A program made the position numbers and the translations under genes. Below are positions 1-6,752 of a DNA stretch of 45,707 bases, one piece after another; position 1 is the stretch's first letter, and each line of letters begins with the position of its first letter. The DNA comes from a virus. Location of the stretch: positions 1 through 45,707 of IMG/VR virus record IMGVR_UViG_3300036770_004539. One strand, given 5' to 3'. Under the pieces are notes generated by a model. The model did no database searches. It had not been told where the DNA came from and saw nothing but the letters and a program-made list of their open reading frames with translations.

Positions 1-417
1 GAGCGTGCCCAGCGTCCGGCGCAACGCACGACCGCTGACATGCCCCTTCGACCAGTTGAGACGCGCCTGGGCACGAGCGGTGGTCTTGAGCGGGACGATC
101 GACACGCCGGGCAGGGCAAGCGGCCGCTCGATCATCGCCTCCAGCGCGCGGTACCGCCGATAGGGCGCGACAAACCGGGCCCATGGGTTGAAATAGGGCA
201 GGTCATGGTTGCCGACCTCGACCGTGACCGGCGCCTTGAGCGCCGCGAGCCACTGCTGCGCCGCCGCGAATTCCTCCCGCCGGGCGCGCATGGTGAGGTC
301 GCCGGTCACCACGACGGCGTCCGGTCGTTCGTCCGCCACGCGCGCGGCAAACCAGTCGAGGGCGTCCTGATCCTCGGCCCCGAAATGAATGTCGCTGACG
401 TGGAACAGCCGGATCAT
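1..417 (-). CDS. Metallophosphoesterase, 5' part (runs off the left edge)
   Basis: The first 139 residues of a calcineurin-like metallophosphoesterase are visible; the rest lies beyond position 1. The sequence shows three metal-binding motifs of this family in order: SDIHFG near residue 8, TGDLT near 38 and GNHD near 69. These residues normally hold a two-metal centre that hydrolyses phosphomono- or diesters. The ATG at 417-415 overlaps the stop of the upstream lipid kinase gene (ATGA), so the two are translationally coupled. A phosphatase coupled to a lipid kinase suggests a role in phospholipid or phosphate-ester turnover, but the substrate cannot be told from sequence. This is host chromosome, outside the prophage. 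Confidence 0.88.
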   Translation of the reverse strand, partial: MIRLFHVSDIHFGAEDQDALDWFAARVADERPDAVVVTGDLTMRARREEFAAAQQWLAALKAPVTVEVGNHDLPYFNPWARFVAPYRRYRALEAMIERPLALPGVSIVPLKTTARAQARLNWSKGHVSGRALRRTLGTL

Positions 418-1247
418 GGCACCGCCCCGCTGGTGGCAAGGAATATCGGCGCCGTCATCCCGCCCCGGATCGGCGTTCCGCGCGCAAGCGTTACCGGTTC
501 GCCGTCGAACAGCGCGAGTACCGGACGCCGGCTCACCGGGTGAAGCGCGTCTGCGCGGCGATGGGTCACTGCGTGTGCCGCGACCCAGTCTCCGGTCAGC
601 CACGCCCAGCCCAGTTCGGCAATCGCACCCCAATGGCGTGCATCGACCGCACTGACCTGCAACCCTGTGGCCGCTGGCGCGACGAACACCGCCTGATAGC
701 GCCCCTCCATACCGGGCACGCCGCGCACCGCGATTCCGCGACCGAAGGTGCGGCGCCATGCGTTGCGCACGGCACCGGCAAAGCGCGCCAGGCGCCCCTT
801 GCGGGCAGCTTCCCGGGCGCGCCCCCAATGGGCTGCCGGACCGAGGATCAGGCCGACAAAGGCGCGGTGGGCGCCCGCTTCGACCAGCGGCATCGCGACG
901 CGGCGCCCGTTTTGATGCGCCGCATGGATGATCGCCTCGGCCGACCGGTCGCCATGTAGCGCCTTGGCCAGCAGGTTCATCGTGCCGCCGGGCAGGATCA
1001 GCACCGCGCCCGACCAGTTTGCGAGCCGGCACAGCGCGGCGTTGATCGTCCCATCCCCGGCAAACAGCACGACCGTATCCGCTCGTGCGGCGTCGAGCAT
1101 GGCGCCGCTCGGCAGATCCTCCTCGGGAAAGTGCGTGCGGCCGGCCAGCGCAAGACCGCGCTCTTCGAACACGGCTTCGATCGCGGCACAGCTTTGCTGG
1201 CTGGCAGAACCGGAATGCGGATTGGTGATGAACCACAGGCGTTGCAT
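414..1247 (-). CDS. Diacylglycerol kinase family lipid kinase
   Basis: A 277-residue protein with the diacylglycerol kinase catalytic domain. Visible motifs are NPHSGS at residues 9-14 (nucleotide-binding start), the glycine-rich FAGDGTIN loop near 63-70 that binds ATP phosphates, and PGGTMNLLAKAL near 86-97. Family members (DgkB/YegS-like) phosphorylate diacylglycerol or related lipids at the membrane. The C-terminal half carries the expected beta-sandwich region and ends without a membrane segment. It is cotranscribed with the downstream metallophosphoesterase through a 4-nt overlap. Chromosomal flank gene; the exact lipid substrate is not predictable. Confidence 0.88.
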   Translation of the reverse strand: MQRLWFITNPHSGSASQQSCAAIEAVFEERGLALAGRTHFPEEDLPSGAMLDAARADTVVLFAGDGTINAALCRLANWSGAVLILPGGTMNLLAKALHGDRSAEAIIHAAHQNGRRVAMPLVEAGAHRAFVGLILGPAAHWGRAREAARKGRLARFAGAVRNAWRRTFGRGIAVRGVPGMEGRYQAVFVAPAATGLQVSAVDARHWGAIAELGWAWLTGDWVAAHAVTHRRADALHPVSRRPVLALFDGEPVTLARGTPIRGGMTAPIFLATSGAVP

Positions 1248-1394
1248 GCGGCGCTAACGCGGTCCGGCGCCGGATTGTTTCGCTTGGGCGATGAAAAAGG
1301 CGCGGTGCGATGACGGCGCGGTGGCGGTTCGGTTTACCTGCTCGAAGAGACCGAGATCACGCGCGCCCCGCCTGTCGGGCTGGCACAACATAAA

Positions 1395-1424
1395 AGGCCC
1401 GCCAGCTCATGGAGCGGCGGGCCT
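1395..1424 (-). terminator. Original host terminator of tRNA-Val, stranded at attL
   Basis: Read on the minus strand, AGGCCCGCC and GCTC pair across a CAT loop with GAGC and GGCGGGCCT, with one unpaired T, and a TTTTAT tract follows. It lies 4 nt beyond the left copy of the tRNA 3' end. Before integration it would have ended the tRNA-Val transcript. After integration it sits about 44 kb from the intact tRNA. Confidence 0.8.
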
Positions 1425-1428
1425 GATA

Positions 1429-1481
1429 ATGGTGGGCGTGGCAAGGATTGAACTTGCGACCCCTGCGATGTCAACACAGTG
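1429..1481. repeat. attL core: 53-bp duplicate of the tRNA-Val 3' end
   Basis: Identical over 53 bp to 45581-45633. It covers the CCA end, acceptor 3' strand, T arm, variable loop, anticodon arm and the first base past it, read on the minus strand. The D arm and 5' acceptor strand are missing here, so this copy is not a functional tRNA. It marks the left prophage boundary. Similarity stops abruptly on both sides. Confidence 0.93.
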
Positions 1482-1556
1482 TGTCACGGTCAAAGGCGCG
1501 CTTTTCCGCCATTTATCATGTTCCACCGCCCGGAACGTCGCTCGAACAAAAACGGA

Positions 1557-1588
1557 TTTCGGGTGAAATTCACCCGAAAGTCACCCGA
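1557..1588. promoter_or_regulatory. Candidate integrase arm-type sites, left end
   Basis: TTTCGGGTGAA (1557-1567) and TTCACCCGAAA (1569-1579) form an 11-bp inverted repeat. A direct half-copy, GTCACCCGA, follows at 1580-1588. The 20-bp stretch 1569-1588 matches 45490-45509 at 19 of 20 positions, at the opposite end of the prophage. Repeats at similar distances (about 70-90 bp) on each side of the core fit arm-binding sites of a lambda-type integrase. Binding is inferred, not shown. Confidence 0.55.
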
Positions 1589-1589
1589 G

Positions 1590-1859
1590 TTACAGCCCCA
1601 TCCAATCGGGCAGCGCGACCGGCGTCGACACGCTCCAGCACCGCGACAGCTTTAGGGTCGGTCGTTCGCGACAGGTACGGCAACGCATGCGCCGCTCGGC
1701 ATCGCGCGGTGTCGAGTGCTCGCCCAGGCGAGAAATGAAGTAGCCCGGACGTGCGACGATCACGCGCGTGCAAGCACAGTATAGGGTGACCTCGACCGGA
1801 TGGCCGAGCATTTCCGCAAACCGATGGTGGCGCCAGCCCGCCCCTGTTATGCGCCCCAC
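1590..1859 (-). CDS. Small cysteine-rich protein, putative zinc ribbon
   Basis: An 89-residue protein of unknown function starting with GTG at 1859, which overlaps the end of the HIRAN gene by 13 nt. It has a single CRTCRER pair near residues 60-66 and further cysteines near residues 28, 30 and 74, which could form a zinc knuckle. The spacing is not that of a named family. It is the prophage gene closest to attL, a usual place for lysogenic-conversion genes. Function unknown; that it is coding is supported by the overlap with its upstream neighbour and by amino-acid composition. Confidence 0.55.
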   Translation of the reverse strand: MGRITGAGWRHHRFAEMLGHPVEVTLYCACTRVIVARPGYFISRLGEHSTPRDAERRMRCRTCRERPTLKLSRCWSVSTPVALPDWMGL

Positions 1860-2263
1860 ATCGGCCCGTCAGGATCCGGGTGGAAATCAGCATCTGCGCC
1901 AGCACCCGCTCTTGCCGGGCGCTCGGGTGGCAAGGTCGGAGATCCGCCGCCGAAGCAGACCCGGATATAGGCCGCCGTGCTACCCCTCCCCTGAAACACC
2001 GCCTCCCACATCTCACCAGCACGAAGCTTCGCGCCGATCCATGGCGCGCGCTCAGCGGTCAGATAGCCGAGCTGAATACCGCGGACCGTGAACACGGCCA
2101 CCGCATGGGGATCATGTTCGTTGTCCGGCTCCGGCCGGAGATCGACGGGCTCCCCCGGTTCGCACACCAGCATCTCAAACCGCCGGTCTGACCCAGACTC
2201 ATCTTTGTTCGCATAGTCGAGGCCGACGACTGCGAGGCTGAGTTCGCGCTGATCCATCATCAA
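1847..2263 (-). CDS. HIRAN-domain protein
   Basis: A 138-residue protein whose central part (about residues 9-95) resembles a HIRAN domain: a strand with AVVGLDY, then EPDNEHDPHAVAV, then a basic/aromatic segment LGYLTAERA. In known proteins (HLTF/Rad5-type ATPases and stand-alone bacterial or phage forms) this fold binds DNA ends or modified DNA. Here the domain stands alone, followed by a proline- and glycine-rich low-complexity tail. It is divergent from the HTH gene at 2331 and leads the attL-proximal pair. A role in DNA-end recognition or lysogen physiology is inferred only. Confidence 0.65.
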   Translation of the reverse strand: MMMDQRELSLAVVGLDYANKDESGSDRRFEMLVCEPGEPVDLRPEPDNEHDPHAVAVFTVRGIQLGYLTAERAPWIGAKLRAGEMWEAVFQGRGSTAAYIRVCFGGGSPTLPPERPARAGAGADADFHPDPDGPMWGA

Positions 2264-2330
2264 CCCCTATCGAGAACAGATGTAGAACATGCTAACACGA
2301 TGCTCGTTCGATTCGGCAAGAGGCAATGTG

Positions 2331-2702
2331 ATGCGACCGAACCCCGCCTATCGCGCAGCCTATCTCTGGCTACCGCCACGCGACACCATCCGCGAGACCG
2401 CAATCGAGCGCGGAGAATCGCTGGCAGCGATGTCGCGCCTACTCGGCAAGCATTCGTCCTACCTGCAGCGCTACGTCGAGCATGGCATCCCCGCTCGCCT
2501 TTCGGCCAAGGACCGCGACCGGCTTGAACGCTACCTCGCTCTCCCAGCCGGCGAGCTGTGCGAAGATGCGGAGGAGTATCGCGCGATCAGGGCTGCGGCT
2601 GCGAAGCGGGACACCAGGTCGGCACCGCGTCGCCTTGGCTGCGGTGCGTCGCGCAGATCAGACGCACGAGCTGCAGCCGAAGCACCCCAGCCACATCGAT
2701 AA
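2331..2702 (+). CDS. Small HTH-like protein, putative regulator
   Basis: The preferred start is the ATG at 2331, with an AAGAGG Shine-Dalgarno about 8 nt upstream, giving 123 residues. A start at 2289 would add 14 residues but lacks an RBS. Residues about 18-65 (RETAIERGESLAAMSRLLGK and onward) look like a helix-turn-helix with the recognition helix around LGKHSSYLQRYV, followed by a basic, low-complexity tail. It is divergent from the HIRAN gene and convergent with the lysis genes. It may regulate the attL-proximal genes. The target is unknown. Confidence 0.6.
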   Translation: MRPNPAYRAAYLWLPPRDTIRETAIERGESLAAMSRLLGKHSSYLQRYVEHGIPARLSAKDRDRLERYLALPAGELCEDAEEYRAIRAAAAKRDTRSAPRRLGCGASRRSDARAAAEAPQPHR

Positions 2703-2746
2703 GGTCGGCTTGCGACCGAAGCCCATCAGCGCCCCTTTGCGATCCG

Positions 2747-3145
2747 TCAGGGCTGCGGCGTACCTTCGGCACTTGGGGTGGCTTCGCCAGGAGGTTGCCC
2801 GGGATCCGCGCCGTTGGCGATCCCGACCGCGCGGTCGAGTTGCCGCACGCCGTCACCAGTGATGCAGCGATCGACATAGACAGGATCGCCCGGAATGACG
2901 CGCTCGATTTCACGATAGACCTCCTTCGTCTGGGTGGCGCGTTCGATCTCGGCGGCCTGCCCAGCTTCTTCGCCCTTGGCGATCTCGCCCTCGCGCGCCT
3001 TGCGCTCCTTCTCGACCGCCTTGTCGGCGCGCGCCTGCGCAGCCTGCTCGATCGCTGTCCCGTCCGACCGGCCATAGAAATAGCCGCCAACAGTTCCAGC
3101 GACACCGAGCAGTGCTACGCCGCCGAGAATATAGCCTTGGATCAT
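2747..3145 (-). CDS. Rz-like inner-membrane spanin
   Basis: A 132-residue protein starting at ATG 3145, which overlaps the stop of the holin-like gene (ATGA). A single N-terminal membrane helix (ILGGVALLGVAGTVGGYFYG) is followed by a long charged coiled coil (residues about 25-80, rich in A, E, K) and a C-terminal tail containing CITGDGVRQLDRAV, a common ending motif of Rz-type i-spanins. These proteins span the periplasm with a partner lipoprotein and fuse the membranes at the end of lysis. No embedded Rz1 lipoprotein frame was recognised. It is the last gene of the late minus-strand operon. Confidence 0.72.
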   Translation of the reverse strand: MIQGYILGGVALLGVAGTVGGYFYGRSDGTAIEQAAQARADKAVEKERKAREGEIAKGEEAGQAAEIERATQTKEVYREIERVIPGDPVYVDRCITGDGVRQLDRAVGIANGADPGQPPGEATPSAEGTPQP

Positions 3146-3471
3146 CTCTCGCCCTCGATCGCGGCGGCGGGCGCGCTGTCCTCGCCGCCCTCGGCGCTGG
3201 CGTCGAACCCGCCCGCCTTGATCTTCCATGCGCGGCGCCCGAGAACGAAGCCGAAGCTAGTCAACACGACGCCGATCAACGCGAGCGCCCCGACCCCCAG
3301 CCAGCCGAGCCACCTGATCCGTGCAGGCGCGACGGCAACAGGCCAGTCTTCCCACGCGAGCGCCCACAGGACCGCGCCAGCATAGACCGTGCAGGCGATC
3401 CCCCCACCTGCGAGGAACACCAGCGCGAGAAGCATGCGCCAGTCGCGTGGAGGCCAGCCGGGGAGGATCAA
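3142..3471 (-). CDS. Two-helix membrane protein, putative holin
   Basis: The likely start is TTG at 3471, which overlaps the stop of the endolysin gene (TTGA) and gives 109 residues; an ATG start (MLLALVF) is also possible. Two hydrophobic helices are visible, LALVFLAGGGIACTVYAGAV and WLGWLGVGALALIGVVL, followed by a basic stretch GRRAWKIK and an acidic tail. A small protein with two membrane segments between an endolysin and a spanin gene fits a holin, but holins lack a shared sequence signature, so this rests on topology and position. Confidence 0.6.
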   Translation of the reverse strand: MILPGWPPRDWRMLLALVFLAGGGIACTVYAGAVLWALAWEDWPVAVAPARIRWLGWLGVGALALIGVVLTSFGFVLGRRAWKIKAGGFDASAEGGEDSAPAAAIEGER

Positions 3472-3974
3472 GACGCAAGCTCGAAATGCGGCCCGTCGAT
3501 GAAGGCCGTCTTGCCCTGCTTGCGCCGCCGCGCGACATAGGCGTTGACGGCGATCTCCATGGCTTTGGGATCGGCCGACAGTGTGGCGAAGTCGCGATCC
3601 CACACGCCGCCCCAAATCAGCTTGATCGGCGCTTTGCCGACTTCAGACCGGCTGGCGTTCACGATGTCGAGAGCCTTGCGCACCGCCGCCGCGATCACGA
3701 AGATCGGCTTCCACTCCCACCGCAGCTTTCCGTTGATGAACGGCACCAAGTCGACGGCGTGGCCGAACCCATCCGGCTGGCGCTTGTGCTTGCTGTTCAG
3801 CGTCTTCGACACGCCGCGCAGGACGTAATCGACCTGCTCAGCATCGGTGCGAAGGCCATCATGCACGCCGAAATCCTGCGCGGTGATAGCAATTGCTTCG
3901 CGCACAAGCATGTCGAGCGCCGGATGGACGCCCTGCAGTTCGCGCTTTGACCCAGCACCCAATGCATATGTCAC
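3468..3974 (-). CDS. Endolysin, M15 family peptidase
   Basis: A 168-residue D-alanyl-D-alanine carboxypeptidase / L-alanyl-D-glutamate endopeptidase-type endolysin. The zinc-ligand pattern of family M15 is visible: S61-x-H63 ... GHAVDL with D75, and a C-terminal GPHFEL with H163. It would cleave peptide cross-links in peptidoglycan. There is no signal peptide, so release needs a holin, and holin-like genes lie on both sides. The start overlaps the previous gene by ATGA. The length is typical of phage M15 lysins. Confidence 0.88.
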   Translation of the reverse strand: MTYALGAGSKRELQGVHPALDMLVREAIAITAQDFGVHDGLRTDAEQVDYVLRGVSKTLNSKHKRQPDGFGHAVDLVPFINGKLRWEWKPIFVIAAAVRKALDIVNASRSEVGKAPIKLIWGGVWDRDFATLSADPKAMEIAVNAYVARRRKQGKTAFIDGPHFELAS

Positions 3975-4294
3975 GTGTCGTCTCCTTCATCCTCGGCGCG
4001 CATCGCTGCCGCTTCCCGGTCGATCGTCATCATCATCGAACGCGCGCTCGCGACCGCCCTGTTGCCGGGCGAAACATGATCGAGCGCGTCGATCAGGGCG
4101 GTGATGACCAGCGACTGCCCGCTCTCGCGATATTCGGACGCGCGATGCCGGACCGTGCATCGCTGGAGCGCGCGCTCCAGTTTGCTGATGCGCTTCTCGA
4201 TGCGCTGCCAGACATAGCCGATGCCCGTGCCCAGCACGGTCATGATCGTCGCCGATGCGGCGAGCACGGGTGCCCAGTCGGTCACGCCAGCCAC
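3971..4294 (-). CDS. Membrane-anchored coiled-coil protein in the lysis cassette
   Basis: A 107-residue protein with one membrane helix (APVLAASATIMTVLGTGIGY, about residues 8-27), then a charged helix (RIEKRISKLERALQR) and a region ending in acidic residues. It overlaps the tail-fibre gene end by 13 nt and the endolysin start by 4 nt, so it is translated with the lysis genes. It resembles short phage proteins annotated as holin-associated or as class III holins, but no specific family could be fixed. A regulator of lysis timing or a second holin are the best guesses. Confidence 0.55.
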   Translation of the reverse strand: MAGVTDWAPVLAASATIMTVLGTGIGYVWQRIEKRISKLERALQRCTVRHRASEYRESGQSLVITALIDALDHVSPGNRAVASARSMMMTIDREAAAMRAEDEGDDT

Positions 4295-6678
4295 CCGCGA
4301 TAGTCGATCGCATCGCCGACCGTATTCGTCTCGACCTGATATGCCGCCGTGTTTCCGTGCAGGAAGTCATCCGGCAGACGCAGCGACGCAGGGATCACAT
4401 CGCGCGCGCGATCGGTGGCATCTGTGCCGGTGTCGGTCAGGCCAGCCTCGTCCATGCCAGACAGGACCAAGTGGCGCCGCGTATCCAGAAATGCGTGCGG
4501 CCACCGCGTTGCAATCATCTCGTTGAGCAGGTCGATCGCGACCTTGTTCGCCGCCGCCGCGCCCCCCGCATATTCAGCATCGCCGTTCCAAACCGGCAGG
4601 ATCAGATACCGGTGATTGCCCGCAGCGTGCAGCTTGGCGATCATGCGGCCGATCACAGCCATCGTCGTTTTGCGGTCCGCAGCGGTCGCAAAACCAGAGT
4701 TCCGACCGATGCGAATAAGCGTCACCCAGCTGTGCTTGTCCGCCGCTGCATTGAACCGCGCTTCGATTTCGCTGGCCGTCTCACCCGACACGCCGCCGTT
4801 GAAACTCTCGACCCCGTAGCGATTGCCCAACTGCGCAGGGAGGCTATTTGCCGGATCCTGGATATAGGCGAACAGGCTATCCCCCCAGCAAGCAATCTTG
4901 CGCGGCAATGCCGTCGCGGTCAGTCCGCCCGAAAGCTCGACCAGCTTCTGCTTTACCGTCTTGGTGTCGCCATTGGAGACAATTCGCGCGCCAAGGGCAA
5001 ACCCAAGCCCAAGGAACCCGTCGACCGCTGCCGAACCAGGCGTGGCTGGGTCGGAGTAACCGAAATCGATGCCACTGAAACGCAGCTTGTCGCCGGCCTG
5101 GATAGGAAAACCCGCCGGAACGACCTGAGGCGAAGCAGCGCCGACAGCGAAATTATGCGTCGCCACGACCGTTGCACCGGCCATGCGCTCAACAACCATC
5201 GTCCCCGTCGATTTGGCCCCGATGTAAAGCTGGTCGACCAAGCCGTCCGCCGCGACCACTTCGCTCATCGTCCACGGTGCGCCAGCGGTGGCGTTTACCA
5301 GCGACAGCGGCTCCTCTGCGCCGATTTTGCTGTAAATCTGCTCGGTAAACTCGCCCAACTCGGCAAATCGAGTGAGGAAGTCGATGTCCTGAACCACCTC
5401 GACCTCAAGCCCAACTTCCAAGTGAACATCGCTGTTCGTCGTGTCAGCGACCGAAACTGCCGTTTCGCCGATGTAGTAGCTACCTGGGGTCGTCACTCCG
5501 CCGTCACTGGTGTAACGAACTTGTGCCGCCGAAAAGACAAGAATATCCGTGCCCGACCAGTCGATCGGATCGATGGCGACGCGCTGGTTTTCTGTCCCAT
5601 CTCCCTCGACGGTGAACGTCGAAATCTTATTCAGCGTACCGTCCGTCAGGCGATAGTGGTGAGACGTCACCGTCACGGCACCGATGCTCGCCAGTCGAAT
5701 TGCCTTCAACTTCCCGGCGCGTGTTGCGAGGTCGCGCACGCCGAACCAGCCCGATCCGCTCGACCCGTTCTGCGCGGGTGCGGTGTCGCCATAATAGTCG
5801 ATGACGGTTTCGCTGATCGCGCCCTCGAAGCGGGAAAGGCTGGGGTAGGACCGCAGCAGCGTGGACGATCCCGAATTGACCCGCTGCCACACATCGACCG
5901 ATTTCGCGCTGGACGCGCCCACGGCCCGGAACACCTCGCCATTCGCTACCGCCGCGCGGCCCGTCGCTTCGTCTGCATAGAGCGGGGCTGAAACCGTGGC
6001 CGCGTCTGCCGCCAGCTCGGCGAGGTCGGCCTTTTGCTGCGCACGATCGGCCTGCGCCAATGACAATGCCGCCTTCATGGCCGCCGCGCTCGAATGCCCG
6101 CTTGCCACATTGGCTTGCGCGGTCGCGATCCCCGCTTGCTGTGTTGCAGCCTGCGCGGCCGCCTGCGAATCCGCGACGTTCTGCTCGACCGCCGCCGAAC
6201 TGTTCGCGATCGGCACCATCACCCCGTCGACGATACCGACGCCCATGCCGTCCGCGTCGCTGAAATCACCCACACGCGGCGGGGTCATTCCAATCGGGGA
6301 AACCAGCGCGCGATCAACGCGAGCTTTCACCACCGCCGCGCGCATTGCCGCGCGATCCAGTTCGGCGTTCAACGATTTCGGGGTGAAGGGTGCCTCGCCT
6401 CCGGGATACTCGGTACCCTGATCGAACGTCGGCGTGGCGGCGATGTAGAGCGGGTCACCGGCCGCCGGCGCGGCGGTAAACCGCACTTCACCTCCCTCAA
6501 CCGCATTGATCGCGACATCATAGAGCGAGGGATCGACCGCATCCCAATCATCGGGCGCGCCGCGATAGACCGTCAGGTCGCCCTTGGCGAGCGCGCGAAA
6601 TTCGAACGCGAAGGCCGTCGTCACCCCGTTCGGGAAGAACGGCCCAGCCATCACTCCATTTTCGACGGTGACTGCCAT
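4282..6678 (-). CDS. Tail fibre / receptor-binding protein with C-terminal SGNH hydrolase
   Basis: 798 residues from the ATG at 6678, chosen because GGAG lies about 7 nt upstream; a TTG one codon earlier is too close to that site. The N-terminus (about 1-130: FFPNGVTTAFAFEFRAL, then a beta-rich region with ELDRAAMRAAVVKARVDRAL) matches the virion-attachment part of T7-type podovirus tail fibres. A coiled-coil alanine/glutamine-rich stretch follows (about 155-215). The C-terminal about 190 residues carry SGNH/GDSL hydrolase blocks: CWGDS near 595, a GRNS block near 660 and DDFLHGN near 770 with the catalytic Asp/His. It probably deacylates surface polysaccharide during adsorption. Confidence 0.85.
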   Translation of the reverse strand: MAVTVENGVMAGPFFPNGVTTAFAFEFRALAKGDLTVYRGAPDDWDAVDPSLYDVAINAVEGGEVRFTAAPAAGDPLYIAATPTFDQGTEYPGGEAPFTPKSLNAELDRAAMRAAVVKARVDRALVSPIGMTPPRVGDFSDADGMGVGIVDGVMVPIANSSAAVEQNVADSQAAAQAATQQAGIATAQANVASGHSSAAAMKAALSLAQADRAQQKADLAELAADAATVSAPLYADEATGRAAVANGEVFRAVGASSAKSVDVWQRVNSGSSTLLRSYPSLSRFEGAISETVIDYYGDTAPAQNGSSGSGWFGVRDLATRAGKLKAIRLASIGAVTVTSHHYRLTDGTLNKISTFTVEGDGTENQRVAIDPIDWSGTDILVFSAAQVRYTSDGGVTTPGSYYIGETAVSVADTTNSDVHLEVGLEVEVVQDIDFLTRFAELGEFTEQIYSKIGAEEPLSLVNATAGAPWTMSEVVAADGLVDQLYIGAKSTGTMVVERMAGATVVATHNFAVGAASPQVVPAGFPIQAGDKLRFSGIDFGYSDPATPGSAAVDGFLGLGFALGARIVSNGDTKTVKQKLVELSGGLTATALPRKIACWGDSLFAYIQDPANSLPAQLGNRYGVESFNGGVSGETASEIEARFNAAADKHSWVTLIRIGRNSGFATAADRKTTMAVIGRMIAKLHAAGNHRYLILPVWNGDAEYAGGAAAANKVAIDLLNEMIATRWPHAFLDTRRHLVLSGMDEAGLTDTGTDATDRARDVIPASLRLPDDFLHGNTAAYQVETNTVGDAIDYRGWLA

Positions 6679-6752
6679 CAATCGCTCCAGGTGCCTGACA
6701 GCACCCGGCTACGCCCACCCCCCTGTCGCGCGCGCGAAACACACAGAACGGC

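Noticed and set aside
1429-1481. A second tRNA gene at the left end
   Set aside because: Only the 3' part from the anticodon arm to CCA is present; the D arm and 5' acceptor strand are absent and the sequence diverges after 1481.
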